DNA of 64,000 nt from Allosediminivita sp964397775 (GTDB taxonomy: Bacteria; Pseudomonadota; Alphaproteobacteria; Rhodobacterales; Rhodobacteraceae). Where the stretch lies: NCBI GenBank assembly GCA_964397775.1, contig CAYNKL010000003.1, positions 5,578 through 69,577 on the forward strand. Reading direction: 5' to 3'. A program made the position numbers and the translations under genes. A model generated the notes under the pieces. That model searched no databases. It was given only the letters and a program-made list of their open reading frames with translations, and was not told the DNA's origin. Positions 33,422 to 43,100 of this stretch are shown piece by piece; position 1 is the stretch's first letter; each line of letters opens with the position of its first letter.

Positions 33422-36400
33422 TCAGCGGGTGCCGTTTTGGACGTCGGTCGCGAGGTCGCCGCCAAGCGTGGCGAGGAAGGCCACCCAGTCGGTCGCGCTC
33501 GAGGCGCTGGGGTTCCAGACCTCGCGATCCGGGCCGGGGGTCGTGTCGGGGCCGGGCGTGTAGGTGGCGGGAGCGCTGCGACCGAAGCCGCCGCCGCTGG
33601 TCTGCACCTTGAGCGCCGCGACCAGATCCGGGCCGCTGAGCGGGACGAGACCGGGGGCGACACCGAGCATGGCCCCGGCGAGCGTGCGCCGCGCCTCGAT
33701 CACCGCGCGGGGACGTCCGAAGACAAGCCGTTCGTCGAAGACCGCGCCGGTGAGGGCGGCGTCGAAGACCAGACCGCGCCGCCCTGTGTGCGCGGCGCCG
33801 GTGAACATCACCGCGTCATCGACCACGAGGGTGGTCGCGGACATGTGTAAGTCGCGGCCGGGACCGGCGGTGGGCGTGATCCAGGCGACGCGGTCCTCGG
33901 CCGTGGCCTTGAGGGTTTCGAGCGCGCCCTGGATGGCGAACCTGCGGACCTCGTCCACGCGGGCGTTGCGGTCGGGCAGGTGCCGGGCGGGCAGGATCAG
34001 CACGACGTGCAGGGCCGGATTGGCTGTCAGCCGGTCGGTGAGGGCCTCGAGGAAGCGGATGTCGCCATCGGGATCGGCCCAGACCTCGCCATCGAGCGCC
34101 GGGGTCTGAAGCCAGACCAGATCCTCGGCCCGTTCCACGGCGGCGAGGGCTGCGCGGGCAAAACCCTGCGCGCCCTTGCGGTTCTTGTGAAGCAGTCGGT
34201 CGAAGGCGGCCGAGGCGATGTCGTCGTCGAAGGTCGCGCTGTCGATAATCCCGTCCACGGTGAGCCCGCCGGGCAGACCGGACAGCGCGTTGTCGATCCG
34301 CTGCTTGATGCCGGGGTTAGCCGGATCGGCATTGTCCCAGAGCGCGCCGGGTTCGACCGTGTCGGGTATCAGCGAGATCCGGAGGTTGCCATGCGTGCCT
34401 TTGGCGGCGGTTTCGAGGATCGCGGTCCAGGGACCTGCGTCGGTGGGGGCTGTGGCGGCGGTGAAGGGACGGCCCATGAGGGTCACGAACTCGGCAATGT
34501 CGGCGACGCGGCGTTCGCGCATGAGCAGGCGCAGCAGGTCGCCGGCGGGGCCGCCGATGCCGAGCCCTTCGCCGTGGATCTCGGGGGCTGCGTTGACGCC
34601 GGGATGGGCGAGGGCCGCCGGGGGCGCCTCGTGCCAGATCCGACGGCCCGCGACGGCGCCGATCACGCCGCGGTTGCCGGTGGTGTCGTAGGCGGCGAAG
34701 TCGAGGATCTCCTGCGCCGTGGCGCCGGTGTGGAAGCCTGCCTCGTGCACCCGTTCGGGGCCGCCGGGGACTTGGGCGGCGGGGAGGTCGCCCGCCATTG
34801 TCTGGGTGAAGGCCGGATCGTTGGTGATGATCCGGTCGGCACCGTCGGCACGGTTGGGCAGGCTCGGGCCGAGGTCGCTGGCGCGCAGGCTGGTCATGTC
34901 CACGGCGGTGAAATTGCCGGCGGAGATGTCGCCCTCGACCGCGATGAGGCTCTGGCCCGGGGCGATGGCGCCGGTGCCGGGAGCGGGCTGGGTCGCCGTT
35001 TCGGGGCAGTAGAGCGTGAGTGTGCCGAGGCTTGCCACGTCGGCGGGCGTGGAATCGACGACGGCGGGCTTGACGGCGCGGCGATCGGTGAAAAGCCGGC
35101 TGCCTTGCGAGGTGGTGACCATGAGGTCATAGCTGAAGGTTGCGCCCGCCTCGCCATCGGGCAGCGGCAGGAGGAGGAGCGCGGTGCCCGCGGCGTCGGC
35201 GAGCGCCGCACCCCCGGTCATGCGGAAGCGGCGGCCGTTGGCGGTGTCCCGGCCGTGCGGCCAGGCCCGCACCCAGGCGCCGGGCGGCAGTGTGGCGTCA
35301 AAGCGCAGGACCACGGATTGGTCCGAGACGGCAGCGCCCGCCTGCTGGCCAGAGCCCCGGAGGCTGTGGGCCGTCGTCGCCGATTCAACGAGTTCGAGGG
35401 CGAAGGGATCGCCGGGCGAGAGCGTCGCGGGCGTCTGAGGGCCGTAGTCGCGGTCGAGCTCGGGGGCGATGAAATCCACCGTGGCGCCGGTGTCGGCGAA
35501 ACGGGCCATGACCTCGGTCGCGACGGCATCGGCGGTAGGCAGGAAAAGCGGATCGGCGGTGTTGCGCGCGGCGCTGACGCGGCGGCGCGGGTCGGCCTGC
35601 GCCGAGCCCGCCACGCGGCTGAGGCCGGTCAGATGGCGTTCCACGTCGGTGATGGCGATGCGCTGGAAGTCGCGGCCCAGCGCGCCCGCGTCGGCCCAGC
35701 CCGCAAAGGGCGTGGCCGAGGCCGGGGGGGCGTAGGGACCGGCGGGCAAGGGTGCCAGAAGCGGAATCGGCACGGTGTCTGTATTGGCATCGCCCGGGGC
35801 CGGCAGCCCGATCGTGGCGCCGGCGGCGGCGACGTGGAGCGAGTCGGAGGTGCCGACGGGCGTGAGGCCCGTCAGGTTCCCGGCGAGCCGGTCCGTGACG
35901 GCGGCCTCGAGAGGACCCTGGTGGGCGTTGACGAGCAGCACGGTGTGCTGGGCCATGGTGCCCGCGGTCCGCTGTCGCGCGGTGTCGTCCGTGGCCCAGA
36001 GGTTGTCCCAGTCGGTTCCGGCGAGCCGGGTCCACATGGCGGCGACGGTGCCCGGGTCGTAGGCGCGGCCGCCGCGCGTGAAGGCCCAGAGTTTTGCGTC
36101 GATCTGGACGACGCTGTCATTCTCGATCAGGCGGCAGGCGTCGGTTTCGGGACGGCGCAGGATCGTCGCGGGCTTGTCGCCGTTCGAGAGCGCCGCCGTG
36201 CCCGAGAGACCCACAAAGTCAGCACGCTCGGCCGCGTCGAGACCGGCAGCGACGCTGCGCAGGTCGGATGCGTTGCGGGCGGGCAGAATGTTCTGGAGGT
36301 CGGCTGCGCTGCCGATGACACCCGGCGGGATCTCGAGCGCGAAGTCGGTGATGACGGGCCGGGTGCGTTGGTCGCCGCTGGCAGCGTCCGTGCTGTCGGG

Positions 36401-36745
36401 GCGCGGCAGGGCCTGGCTGAGCGCGCCAAGCCGCTCGGCCACCTGCGGCAGCAGCGTGAAGAGCAGGACAAGCGCGCCCTCGGCAAAGGCGGGAGTGCCG
36501 TCAGCGCCACGGAGCCGGGCGAGGGCAGGCGGCCTGGTTGCTGTGGCCAGCAGGTAGGAAAGCGTGCCTGCGGCGGGCGCGTTCCAGATTGCGCCGACCG
36601 GAAGTTGCCGGGTGACGGAAAGGTCCGGGTTCGGCGGTGGCAGGTCGGCGAGATCGGCCGCGTCTGCGGCGGAGGTCTCGAACCATGGCCCGAGCGCGGG
36701 GGAGAAGAGGCCGAGGCTGGAGGGCGCGGGGTTGAGGGTGGGCAT
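33422..36745 (-). CDS. giant protein with a degenerate phospholipase-D-like domain, function unknown
   Basis: 1107 residues from the ATG at 36745 (GGAGG 9 nt upstream). There is no signal peptide or membrane helix, and the long N-terminal part (~1-800) is rich in Ala, Asp, Thr and Pro without a family I know. Residues ~850-1010 look like one phospholipase-D half: VERAEDLVWLQTPALD, HVVLILPARHL, and DLHMSATTLVVDD followed by FTGAAHTGRRGLVFDAAL. The catalytic HxK spacing is lost (HMS, no Lys), so phosphodiester cleavage is doubtful. Third gene of a three-gene operon of giant proteins. Confidence 0.8.
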   Translation of the reverse strand: MPTLNPAPSSLGLFSPALGPWFETSAADAADLADLPPPNPDLSVTRQLPVGAIWNAPAAGTLSYLLATATRPPALARLRGADGTPAFAEGALVLLFTLLPQVAERLGALSQALPRPDSTDAASGDQRTRPVITDFALEIPPGVIGSAADLQNILPARNASDLRSVAAGLDAAERADFVGLSGTAALSNGDKPATILRRPETDACRLIENDSVVQIDAKLWAFTRGGRAYDPGTVAAMWTRLAGTDWDNLWATDDTARQRTAGTMAQHTVLLVNAHQGPLEAAVTDRLAGNLTGLTPVGTSDSLHVAAAGATIGLPAPGDANTDTVPIPLLAPLPAGPYAPPASATPFAGWADAGALGRDFQRIAITDVERHLTGLSRVAGSAQADPRRRVSAARNTADPLFLPTADAVATEVMARFADTGATVDFIAPELDRDYGPQTPATLSPGDPFALELVESATTAHSLRGSGQQAGAAVSDQSVVLRFDATLPPGAWVRAWPHGRDTANGRRFRMTGGAALADAAGTALLLLPLPDGEAGATFSYDLMVTTSQGSRLFTDRRAVKPAVVDSTPADVASLGTLTLYCPETATQPAPGTGAIAPGQSLIAVEGDISAGNFTAVDMTSLRASDLGPSLPNRADGADRIITNDPAFTQTMAGDLPAAQVPGGPERVHEAGFHTGATAQEILDFAAYDTTGNRGVIGAVAGRRIWHEAPPAALAHPGVNAAPEIHGEGLGIGGPAGDLLRLLMRERRVADIAEFVTLMGRPFTAATAPTDAGPWTAILETAAKGTHGNLRISLIPDTVEPGALWDNADPANPGIKQRIDNALSGLPGGLTVDGIIDSATFDDDIASAAFDRLLHKNRKGAQGFARAALAAVERAEDLVWLQTPALDGEVWADPDGDIRFLEALTDRLTANPALHVVLILPARHLPDRNARVDEVRRFAIQGALETLKATAEDRVAWITPTAGPGRDLHMSATTLVVDDAVMFTGAAHTGRRGLVFDAALTGAVFDERLVFGRPRAVIEARRTLAGAMLGVAPGLVPLSGPDLVAALKVQTSGGGFGRSAPATYTPGPDTTPGPDREVWNPSASSATDWVAFLATLGGDLATDVQNGTR

Positions 36746-36759
36746 GCCGTATCCTCCGG

Positions 36760-39700
36760 TTACACGATGTGCTCGACGGCGGGGCTTTCGCGCCCGACCG
36801 GGTCGATCAGCCGGACGCGGTAGCGCGTGCCGACGGGCAGTATCTCGGCCGGGGCGCTTTCCACGGCAAAGGTGCTTCCGGCGGGGGCCGGGTCTTCGCT
36901 GACGAGTTCGAGGCCGTCCTGGGGTTCGGCGCGTTCGACGCGCACCCGCCATGGGCCGGGCGTTCCCGGTGTGAGGTCGAGCGGGTAGGCAAAGTCGATG
37001 CGGATGTTGCGGCGCCCGCCGGGGGCGGCATCGCTCGAACCCGACAGGAGCGTCGGCGGGACGGGACCTGCCGCGGGGACGAGGGTAAGGGTGGCCGGGG
37101 CGCTTGGCGCGCTCCAGAGGCCCGGAACGGCGCCCGAGGCGGAAGAGACCGAGCCGGGCTCGGGCGCGCCCTGCACTTCGGCGATCCAGGCGTATTTGAT
37201 GAAGGCCATGAGCCGGGCGCCGGGGGCCACTTGTGCGGCGCCGATATCGCGGAATGTGGCCGTCTGCAGACCGGTGGCCGGATCGACCGGGCCCATAGCC
37301 ACCGTGGCGACAACGGGGTTGCGGATCGGATCGACGACGCCCGAGCGGGTGCGGCGGATGCGGGCCATGGCGCCTTCGGCCAGCCCGGCGCGGAGGGTGA
37401 CGGTCACCTCGGCCACGAGTCCGGGCTCGTGCGGCTCCGGATCGACGAGGCGGACGGTGACCGAGGGGCGCGTGGGCGGGTCGCTGTTGGGCACGCCGTA
37501 GAAGATGGTGTCGAGCGCCGTCAGGTCGGGACCCGCGGCGTTGGCGCCGGATTCCACGGCGACCTTGTAAGCGCTGAGCACCCGCAGCGTGCCGGGCAAC
37601 CCATGACGGAAGCGCAGGTTGGGCGTCGTCTCGACCGCGCCTTCGAGCCGCTCGAAAAGCGTGGCGGGAAAGCGGGCCTGTGCGGCGCGCAGCGCCGTGG
37701 CGCGGGCGGCGGGATCGGGCTCGGCCTCGAGCGTGGCAAGCAGCGTGGCATCGGCGGCCAGGGCCGAGCGGCGCAGGTGATCGCGCAGGCGGTTCTCGTC
37801 GGCATAGTAGACGGCATAGCGCTGCGACGGACTGCCGGGGATGTCGCGTTCGACCCAGGCCGTCCCGGTGGCATCGGGCCGTGCCGCGTAGTCGAGCACG
37901 TCGGGGATCGGGATCTGCGCGGGCGGATAGGGATCGGTCATGGTGAGCCGGACGGGATCGGAGGGGACCGAGGTCTGACCGGCGGTGTCGACCCAGACCA
38001 CTGTCATTCGCAGCGGGCGCGATTGCGTGGGCGGGATCGGGGGGCCGTCGAAGGTGATCCGGAGGCCGAACTGATCCTCGCCATCCGGTATCGGCAGATG
38101 ATCCGGAGGGGGCAATGACTCATTGATGCCATGGTTCGGATGGATCGGGATCGCGTCCCCGACCGGCAGGTTGCGGGTGGGGCCAAAGGCGACACCGTCG
38201 ACAAGCACAGTCAGCTCGGCCCGGACGAGCGGGAAGGCGCCGGGGGCGAGCGAGGCGTCCTCGGGGAGTGGAACGGTGGCAGTGATGCGGCCGGAATGGG
38301 AGCCCGAGCTGATTTCGGGCTGGCGGTAGCTGCCGATAAGCACGGGCTTTGGCGGCCTGGGGCGCGGTCCAGCGGCGCCGTTGGCGCTGGCCCAGTCGGA
38401 GTAGCGGCCAAAGCGGTCCATGTTGGCGGCGTGCAGGCGAAAGGCCTCGGGTCCGGTGTTGTTGTCGGTGAGCAGGGTCTGCGGCGCGGGGCTGGTCGTC
38501 GGGGCCGAGGGGTCGGTGCCCGGCGGGCTGGGCAGGATCAGGGTTCGCCAGGCGCCGGCGCCGGCGCCGGTGTCGCGCGTGCGGTTGAGGCTGTGCCAGC
38601 TGCTGCCGCCCGGCGGCTGTCGCATCTGGACGGCAAGGGCGCCCGCGGGCGGCACGCCGTTCAGCCCGGCCTCGATTGCGCGGCGCGGCGCGCTGCGCGG
38701 CGCAGGCAGCCAGTCGCGGTGGCGCGGCGTGTCGATCTGCGGTGGCTCAAGTGGATCGAGCGGGGCGAAGTGATCGGCAACGGCCATGGCGCCCATGTCG
38801 TAACCCGTGAAGGGCGCGAGTTGAGAGCTTGCCTGCATGCCGCTCTGCCCCAGCCAGTTGCCCGCCAGTTTCAGGAAATGGTCGAAGAGTTCGACATGGG
38901 ACGACAGTCCGTGGGTGTTGCGCGCGGCATTGACCAGCAGGCGGAAGAAGAAGCCGCCCTCGGCGAGCACGTCATCGGTCGGGTCGCGGAAGTAGCCCGT
39001 CACACGGTAGAAGCTGAGCCGCCGCGCGGTGCTGTCCGGCAGGCTCGTGTCGAGGGTCTTGTAGCCCATCCAGCTTCCCGTGCCCGGGTCGGCCTGGCCC
39101 TGCAGGACAAGGCTAAGCGTGGGAATCGTGGCCTCGGCCACGTCGTCGTGCAGCACGTTGTCGCCATTCGGGCGTTCCAGATTGTGGCGGGTGACGTGCT
39201 GGTGCTGTGGCGTGGGGCCGGTGATCAGGACGCCGAGCGGATCTTTCAGCGGGGCGAAAAGCGTGTCGACGCGGGCGTGTTCCTCGGCGGATGAATGGCC
39301 CGGGGCGCTGAACCGGGGGAGCGCCGTGGCGAGGTCCTGCATCGGGCGGCGCTGGGGGGTCTGATCTTCGACGCGGCGGCGGCAGAGGTCTTCCCAGCCG
39401 CTGATGCTGACATAGCGGCGGCCGCCTTCGTGGGGCAGGTTCAGGATGTCGACCACGCGCCAGTCGATCTTCTGGCGCCGGTCCCCGTCAAGCCAGCGGA
39501 TGCCGACGATGGCGCCGTTGCCGCGGATGACGAAGCGCACGAGCCCGGTGCCGGAAAAGGCGAATGGCAGGTCGGAGCGGGTGCCGAGGGGACTGCTGCC
39601 GCCGGTGGCGGAGCGCACGAAGGCCTCGACCTGCATTGCGGTGGTCCGGGGCCGGGCCCGCAGCGCGTCGGCGATGTCGGTGTCCAGTATGCGGCCGAGA

Positions 39701-40143
39701 TCCGGGCGGGGCCTGGCACCGAAACCGGGCAGAGATGGGTGGGGCCGTTCGAAGATCGGCCTGTCGGGAAAGGGGAAGGGGATCGGCACCGGGCGCGAGG
39801 GCTGGGGCGGGGAGCCCGGGTCGGCGATGATCTCGGCCCAGAGCGCCGTGGCGCCACCTTCCGTCGGCAGGGTGACGGTGACCTCGTCGCCCTCCTTCAT
39901 CGAGAAGGGTGGCTCGAGCCGCTTGCCGGAGCTGTCGCGCCAGACGGCGTCGGTGCGGAAGGCGAGCCGCTCGAACTGTCCCGGACCGATGTCGGCCCGC
40001 TCAAGCACGAAGGGCATGGTGGGCAGGCCGAGCCTGGGGTGATGGGCGACGCGGATGTGCGGGCCGGGGCGCGCATGGCTGTCGCCGGGGCCGATGGCCA
40101 GCGCCTGGAGATTGAAGAGGCCGGGGTTCGCGATCTCGGTCAT
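36760..40143 (-). CDS. giant Pro-rich beta-domain protein, function unknown
   Basis: 1127 residues from the ATG at 40143, which lies 1 nt after the stop of the 2928-residue gene. No signal peptide, helix or recognised catalytic motif. An N-terminal beta-like segment (FERLAFRTDAVWRDSSGKRL) and several fibronectin-like stretches (PSVTVRLVDPEPHEPGLVAE, RYRVRLIDPVGRESPAVEH) alternate with Pro-rich linkers such as PVPIPFPFPDRP. It reads as a multi-domain structural or adhesion-type protein. The gap to the next gene is 14 nt with a good ribosome site. I do not recognise it. Confidence 0.8.
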   Translation of the reverse strand: MTEIANPGLFNLQALAIGPGDSHARPGPHIRVAHHPRLGLPTMPFVLERADIGPGQFERLAFRTDAVWRDSSGKRLEPPFSMKEGDEVTVTLPTEGGATALWAEIIADPGSPPQPSRPVPIPFPFPDRPIFERPHPSLPGFGARPRPDLGRILDTDIADALRARPRTTAMQVEAFVRSATGGSSPLGTRSDLPFAFSGTGLVRFVIRGNGAIVGIRWLDGDRRQKIDWRVVDILNLPHEGGRRYVSISGWEDLCRRRVEDQTPQRRPMQDLATALPRFSAPGHSSAEEHARVDTLFAPLKDPLGVLITGPTPQHQHVTRHNLERPNGDNVLHDDVAEATIPTLSLVLQGQADPGTGSWMGYKTLDTSLPDSTARRLSFYRVTGYFRDPTDDVLAEGGFFFRLLVNAARNTHGLSSHVELFDHFLKLAGNWLGQSGMQASSQLAPFTGYDMGAMAVADHFAPLDPLEPPQIDTPRHRDWLPAPRSAPRRAIEAGLNGVPPAGALAVQMRQPPGGSSWHSLNRTRDTGAGAGAWRTLILPSPPGTDPSAPTTSPAPQTLLTDNNTGPEAFRLHAANMDRFGRYSDWASANGAAGPRPRPPKPVLIGSYRQPEISSGSHSGRITATVPLPEDASLAPGAFPLVRAELTVLVDGVAFGPTRNLPVGDAIPIHPNHGINESLPPPDHLPIPDGEDQFGLRITFDGPPIPPTQSRPLRMTVVWVDTAGQTSVPSDPVRLTMTDPYPPAQIPIPDVLDYAARPDATGTAWVERDIPGSPSQRYAVYYADENRLRDHLRRSALAADATLLATLEAEPDPAARATALRAAQARFPATLFERLEGAVETTPNLRFRHGLPGTLRVLSAYKVAVESGANAAGPDLTALDTIFYGVPNSDPPTRPSVTVRLVDPEPHEPGLVAEVTVTLRAGLAEGAMARIRRTRSGVVDPIRNPVVATVAMGPVDPATGLQTATFRDIGAAQVAPGARLMAFIKYAWIAEVQGAPEPGSVSSASGAVPGLWSAPSAPATLTLVPAAGPVPPTLLSGSSDAAPGGRRNIRIDFAYPLDLTPGTPGPWRVRVERAEPQDGLELVSEDPAPAGSTFAVESAPAEILPVGTRYRVRLIDPVGRESPAVEHIV

Positions 40144-40144
40144 G

Positions 40145-43100
40145 TCAGAAACCCTCCAGGTCGAGCATCAGGGGCTGGGTGCGCATCTGGCGGCGTCCGG
40201 TGATCTGCCCGTCGCTCGTGTCGAAAATCAGTTGGAAGCTCGCGGGATCGGCACCCGCCGGGATCGGGGTCACCGGCCGCAGCAGCACCCGCGTGGCGTT
40301 GCGGTTGATGCGCGTCACGCGCAGCTCGGTGCCGCCGTAGCGTGCGCCGCGCAGCCGGCAGCGGTCGGCGATGACCACTTCGGTGCCCGAGATCACATGG
40401 GCCACGCGGTTCAGCGGTTCGAGCGCGTCCACCAGGAAGGCCACCGTCGAAAGCGTGCCGCCTCCGTCCTGTTCCCAGATCTGGAAGAGACGGGCCTGGT
40501 CCTGGGGCAGGCCGAGCGTGCCGAGGCCCATGGCATTCATCGCCTCGTCGAAGAGACGGTCCGAGGGCGGCTGCGCGCCCGCGGGTGTGACCGGGGCCGG
40601 GACGGGTGGCAGGGTCGCGCCCGGCTCGAGGATGAGCTCGGCCGCGGGGGTTGGCTGCACGCCGCCGTCGGTGTCGCAGCCGAGCGCCTGGATCATCTCG
40701 GTCGGGTTGGCGTAGCGCGAGGTGCGGAAGTTGGCGGCGCTGACCATGATGCGGTCGGTGCTGTCGCCGCTGCGCACGGCCCAGAGGTTGGCGTCGTAGA
40801 AGACGTCCGGCTCCAGCGGGTAGACCCCGGCGAGCGTGGTGCCGCCGACCGGGTGTTCACTGTCGATACAGGGCGCGTCGCGCACGGCCTCGGTGATGCG
40901 CTGCTCGGCGGGCGTCATGAATTCGCGCGGGATGCTGAAGGTCCCGATCGTGCCCGTGAGCGGGATCGCGGAGGCGGTCAGGAGCGTGCCGCCGGACCTC
41001 GGTTCGGGATCGGTGCGGCGCACTTCGATCTCTAGTTCGCGGTTGTAGCGGTCCACGAGGTTGGCGACGTGATCCTGGGCAAAGTGGAAGACCACCGGAT
41101 CTTCGGTGAAATGCGCGATGGCGCCGGTTTCCGGGGCGCTCGCCGCGAGGTAGCGGTCGAGGTCGCGCGGATCGAAGAGGTGTTCGTTCGGGCCGTCCTG
41201 CCGGGTGGGGATCGCCGTGTTTTCGGCGGCCGTCCGGAAGCGGAAGGACTGCATCGTGCCGGGCTGCCAGTCGCCCGCGGGCGGGACCTGCGGTGGCTGT
41301 TCGTCCTCGCGTTCGCTGAGCCAGGACTGGAATTCCCAGTCGACTTCGATCCGGTAGACAGTATCGGGGTCGAGCAGGACGGGGCGTCCGCCGTCGGTCG
41401 GGTCGGAATTGTCGAGCGTGTCTTCGATCTCGTCCCGGATGACCTCGTCGATGGCGTGCCAGCGGGCGGCCCGGTCGTCGATGGCGCAGAGGCCGATGAA
41501 GGTGACGTCCTGCCCGGGCGTGCGCGTGAGCACGCGGATCTCGTCCACGGATTCCGGCGCGGCGGGCATGGTGTAGCGGACCACGTGGCAGGTGGAGCCG
41601 TCCTCTTGCGGATGCGAGGAGATGACTTCGGGTGCCCATGCCGTGCCGGTGCCGCCGTCGGAGCGTGTGCGGCCGAGTACTTCGGGGAGCGCGCCTGCCA
41701 CGGCGTGGGTCAGAGATCGGGTTCCGAGGTCGGTGCGCAGGCCGCGCAGAACCGTCGGGCGGCCATCGCGGCGTGCCTCGGTGGGGCCGGTCTCGCGCAG
41801 GCAAACCTCGACCAGGGCGCCGGCGCCCTTGGCGCGGACCATGATCCGCGCGATGGCCTCGGCCTTGAGGGTGAGGCGCAGGTCGGTGCTGGCGGACTCG
41901 CCCCCTTCGCCGGCGATCCTGCGGCCTTGGCCGTCGAAGGCATCGACCTGGTAGGCGGCGCCCTTGCGGACCAGCAGGTGCAGGCGGACGTGGTTGGCTG
42001 TGCGCGACAGGCCGATCTCGAGCCCGGCTTCGCCGAAGGCCAGCGCGGCGGGCTGGTCGTTGCGGGCGGGCAGGGCCTTGAGGGTCTTTTCGTTGCGCGG
42101 ATCGCTGAAGGTGAGACCTTCGAGCGCGACATCGGTGCGGGCGCCGACGACCTTGGCGCGGGAGAGCGCAATGCAGCGGTTGGCCGGGCGGAGCATGGTG
42201 CCCGCGCGGCAGCAGAGGCGATAGAGCACCGCCTCGTTGGCGCCGCCGGACAGGGTGATGCGCACGATGGGCGCCTGGCCGGAGAGGCGCAGGACGAGGG
42301 GTTTCTTCTGGTCGGTGCCCGAGGTCGAAGCGACATCCTTGCCGTCGGCTCCGAAGCCCACGGCCTTGATCGGTCCGCCGAAGAGCATGACGTGAAGCTC
42401 CACGTCGAGACAGCCCTCGGGCAGGGTCAGGGTGAGCCCGCTGTCGGGGATCAGAAGCTCGGCCCGACCGTCGCGGCCCGAGCGCGGGGTGCCCCTGGTG
42501 TCGGCCTGATCGGCCAGTCGGATCGGGGTGCCGCGCGCGGCGGGGCGGATCACGAGGCCGTCGACCGTGGCCTCGGCCCGGCCTTCGAGGGTGCGAGGAA
42601 GGTCGTCGAGGTCGATGCAGCGCGCGGTGCCGCCGTCAGTCTTGCCGACGCAGCAGAGCCGGTAGAGGAAAGCCTCGCCCGAGCCGCCCTCGATCATGAC
42701 GGTGACCATGGGGGTGCTTGCCTCGAGCACGATGGTGTGACCCACGTCCTGCGTTGCGGGAGAGCCGGCGGTTGCGACGGTGTTGCCGGCGGCATCGAGG
42801 CCCGAGACCTTGACCGCGCGGGCGCCGAGCACGACCGAGACCTCGATCTTGGTGCAGCCGCGGGGCAGCGTGATCCGGGCGCCTTTCGCGGGGAGCTGAA
42901 TGTCGCCCAGCCCGTCCTGGCCGAAGCCGCCGGGGGCCGCGGCGTCGACCGCGTCGCGCAGGAGGAAGCGTTCGGAGGGATCGAGGGTTTCGAAGGTGGC
43001 GCCGTCATGGGTGAACTGCGGCGCGTTCACCACGTTGTTGCTGAGGCCCTTGAACTCGATGCAGGCGCGCGGGTCGCCGGTCGGCACATCGCCCGGCCGC

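Noticed and set aside
33980..36823. A 947-codon plus-strand frame opposite the 1107-residue gene, and similar long frames at 41069-43909 and 58675-61482
   Set aside because: Their products are Gly/Arg/Ala/Val-rich without motifs and their positions mirror the codons of the real genes; the opposite strands hold recognisable or tightly operon-linked genes.
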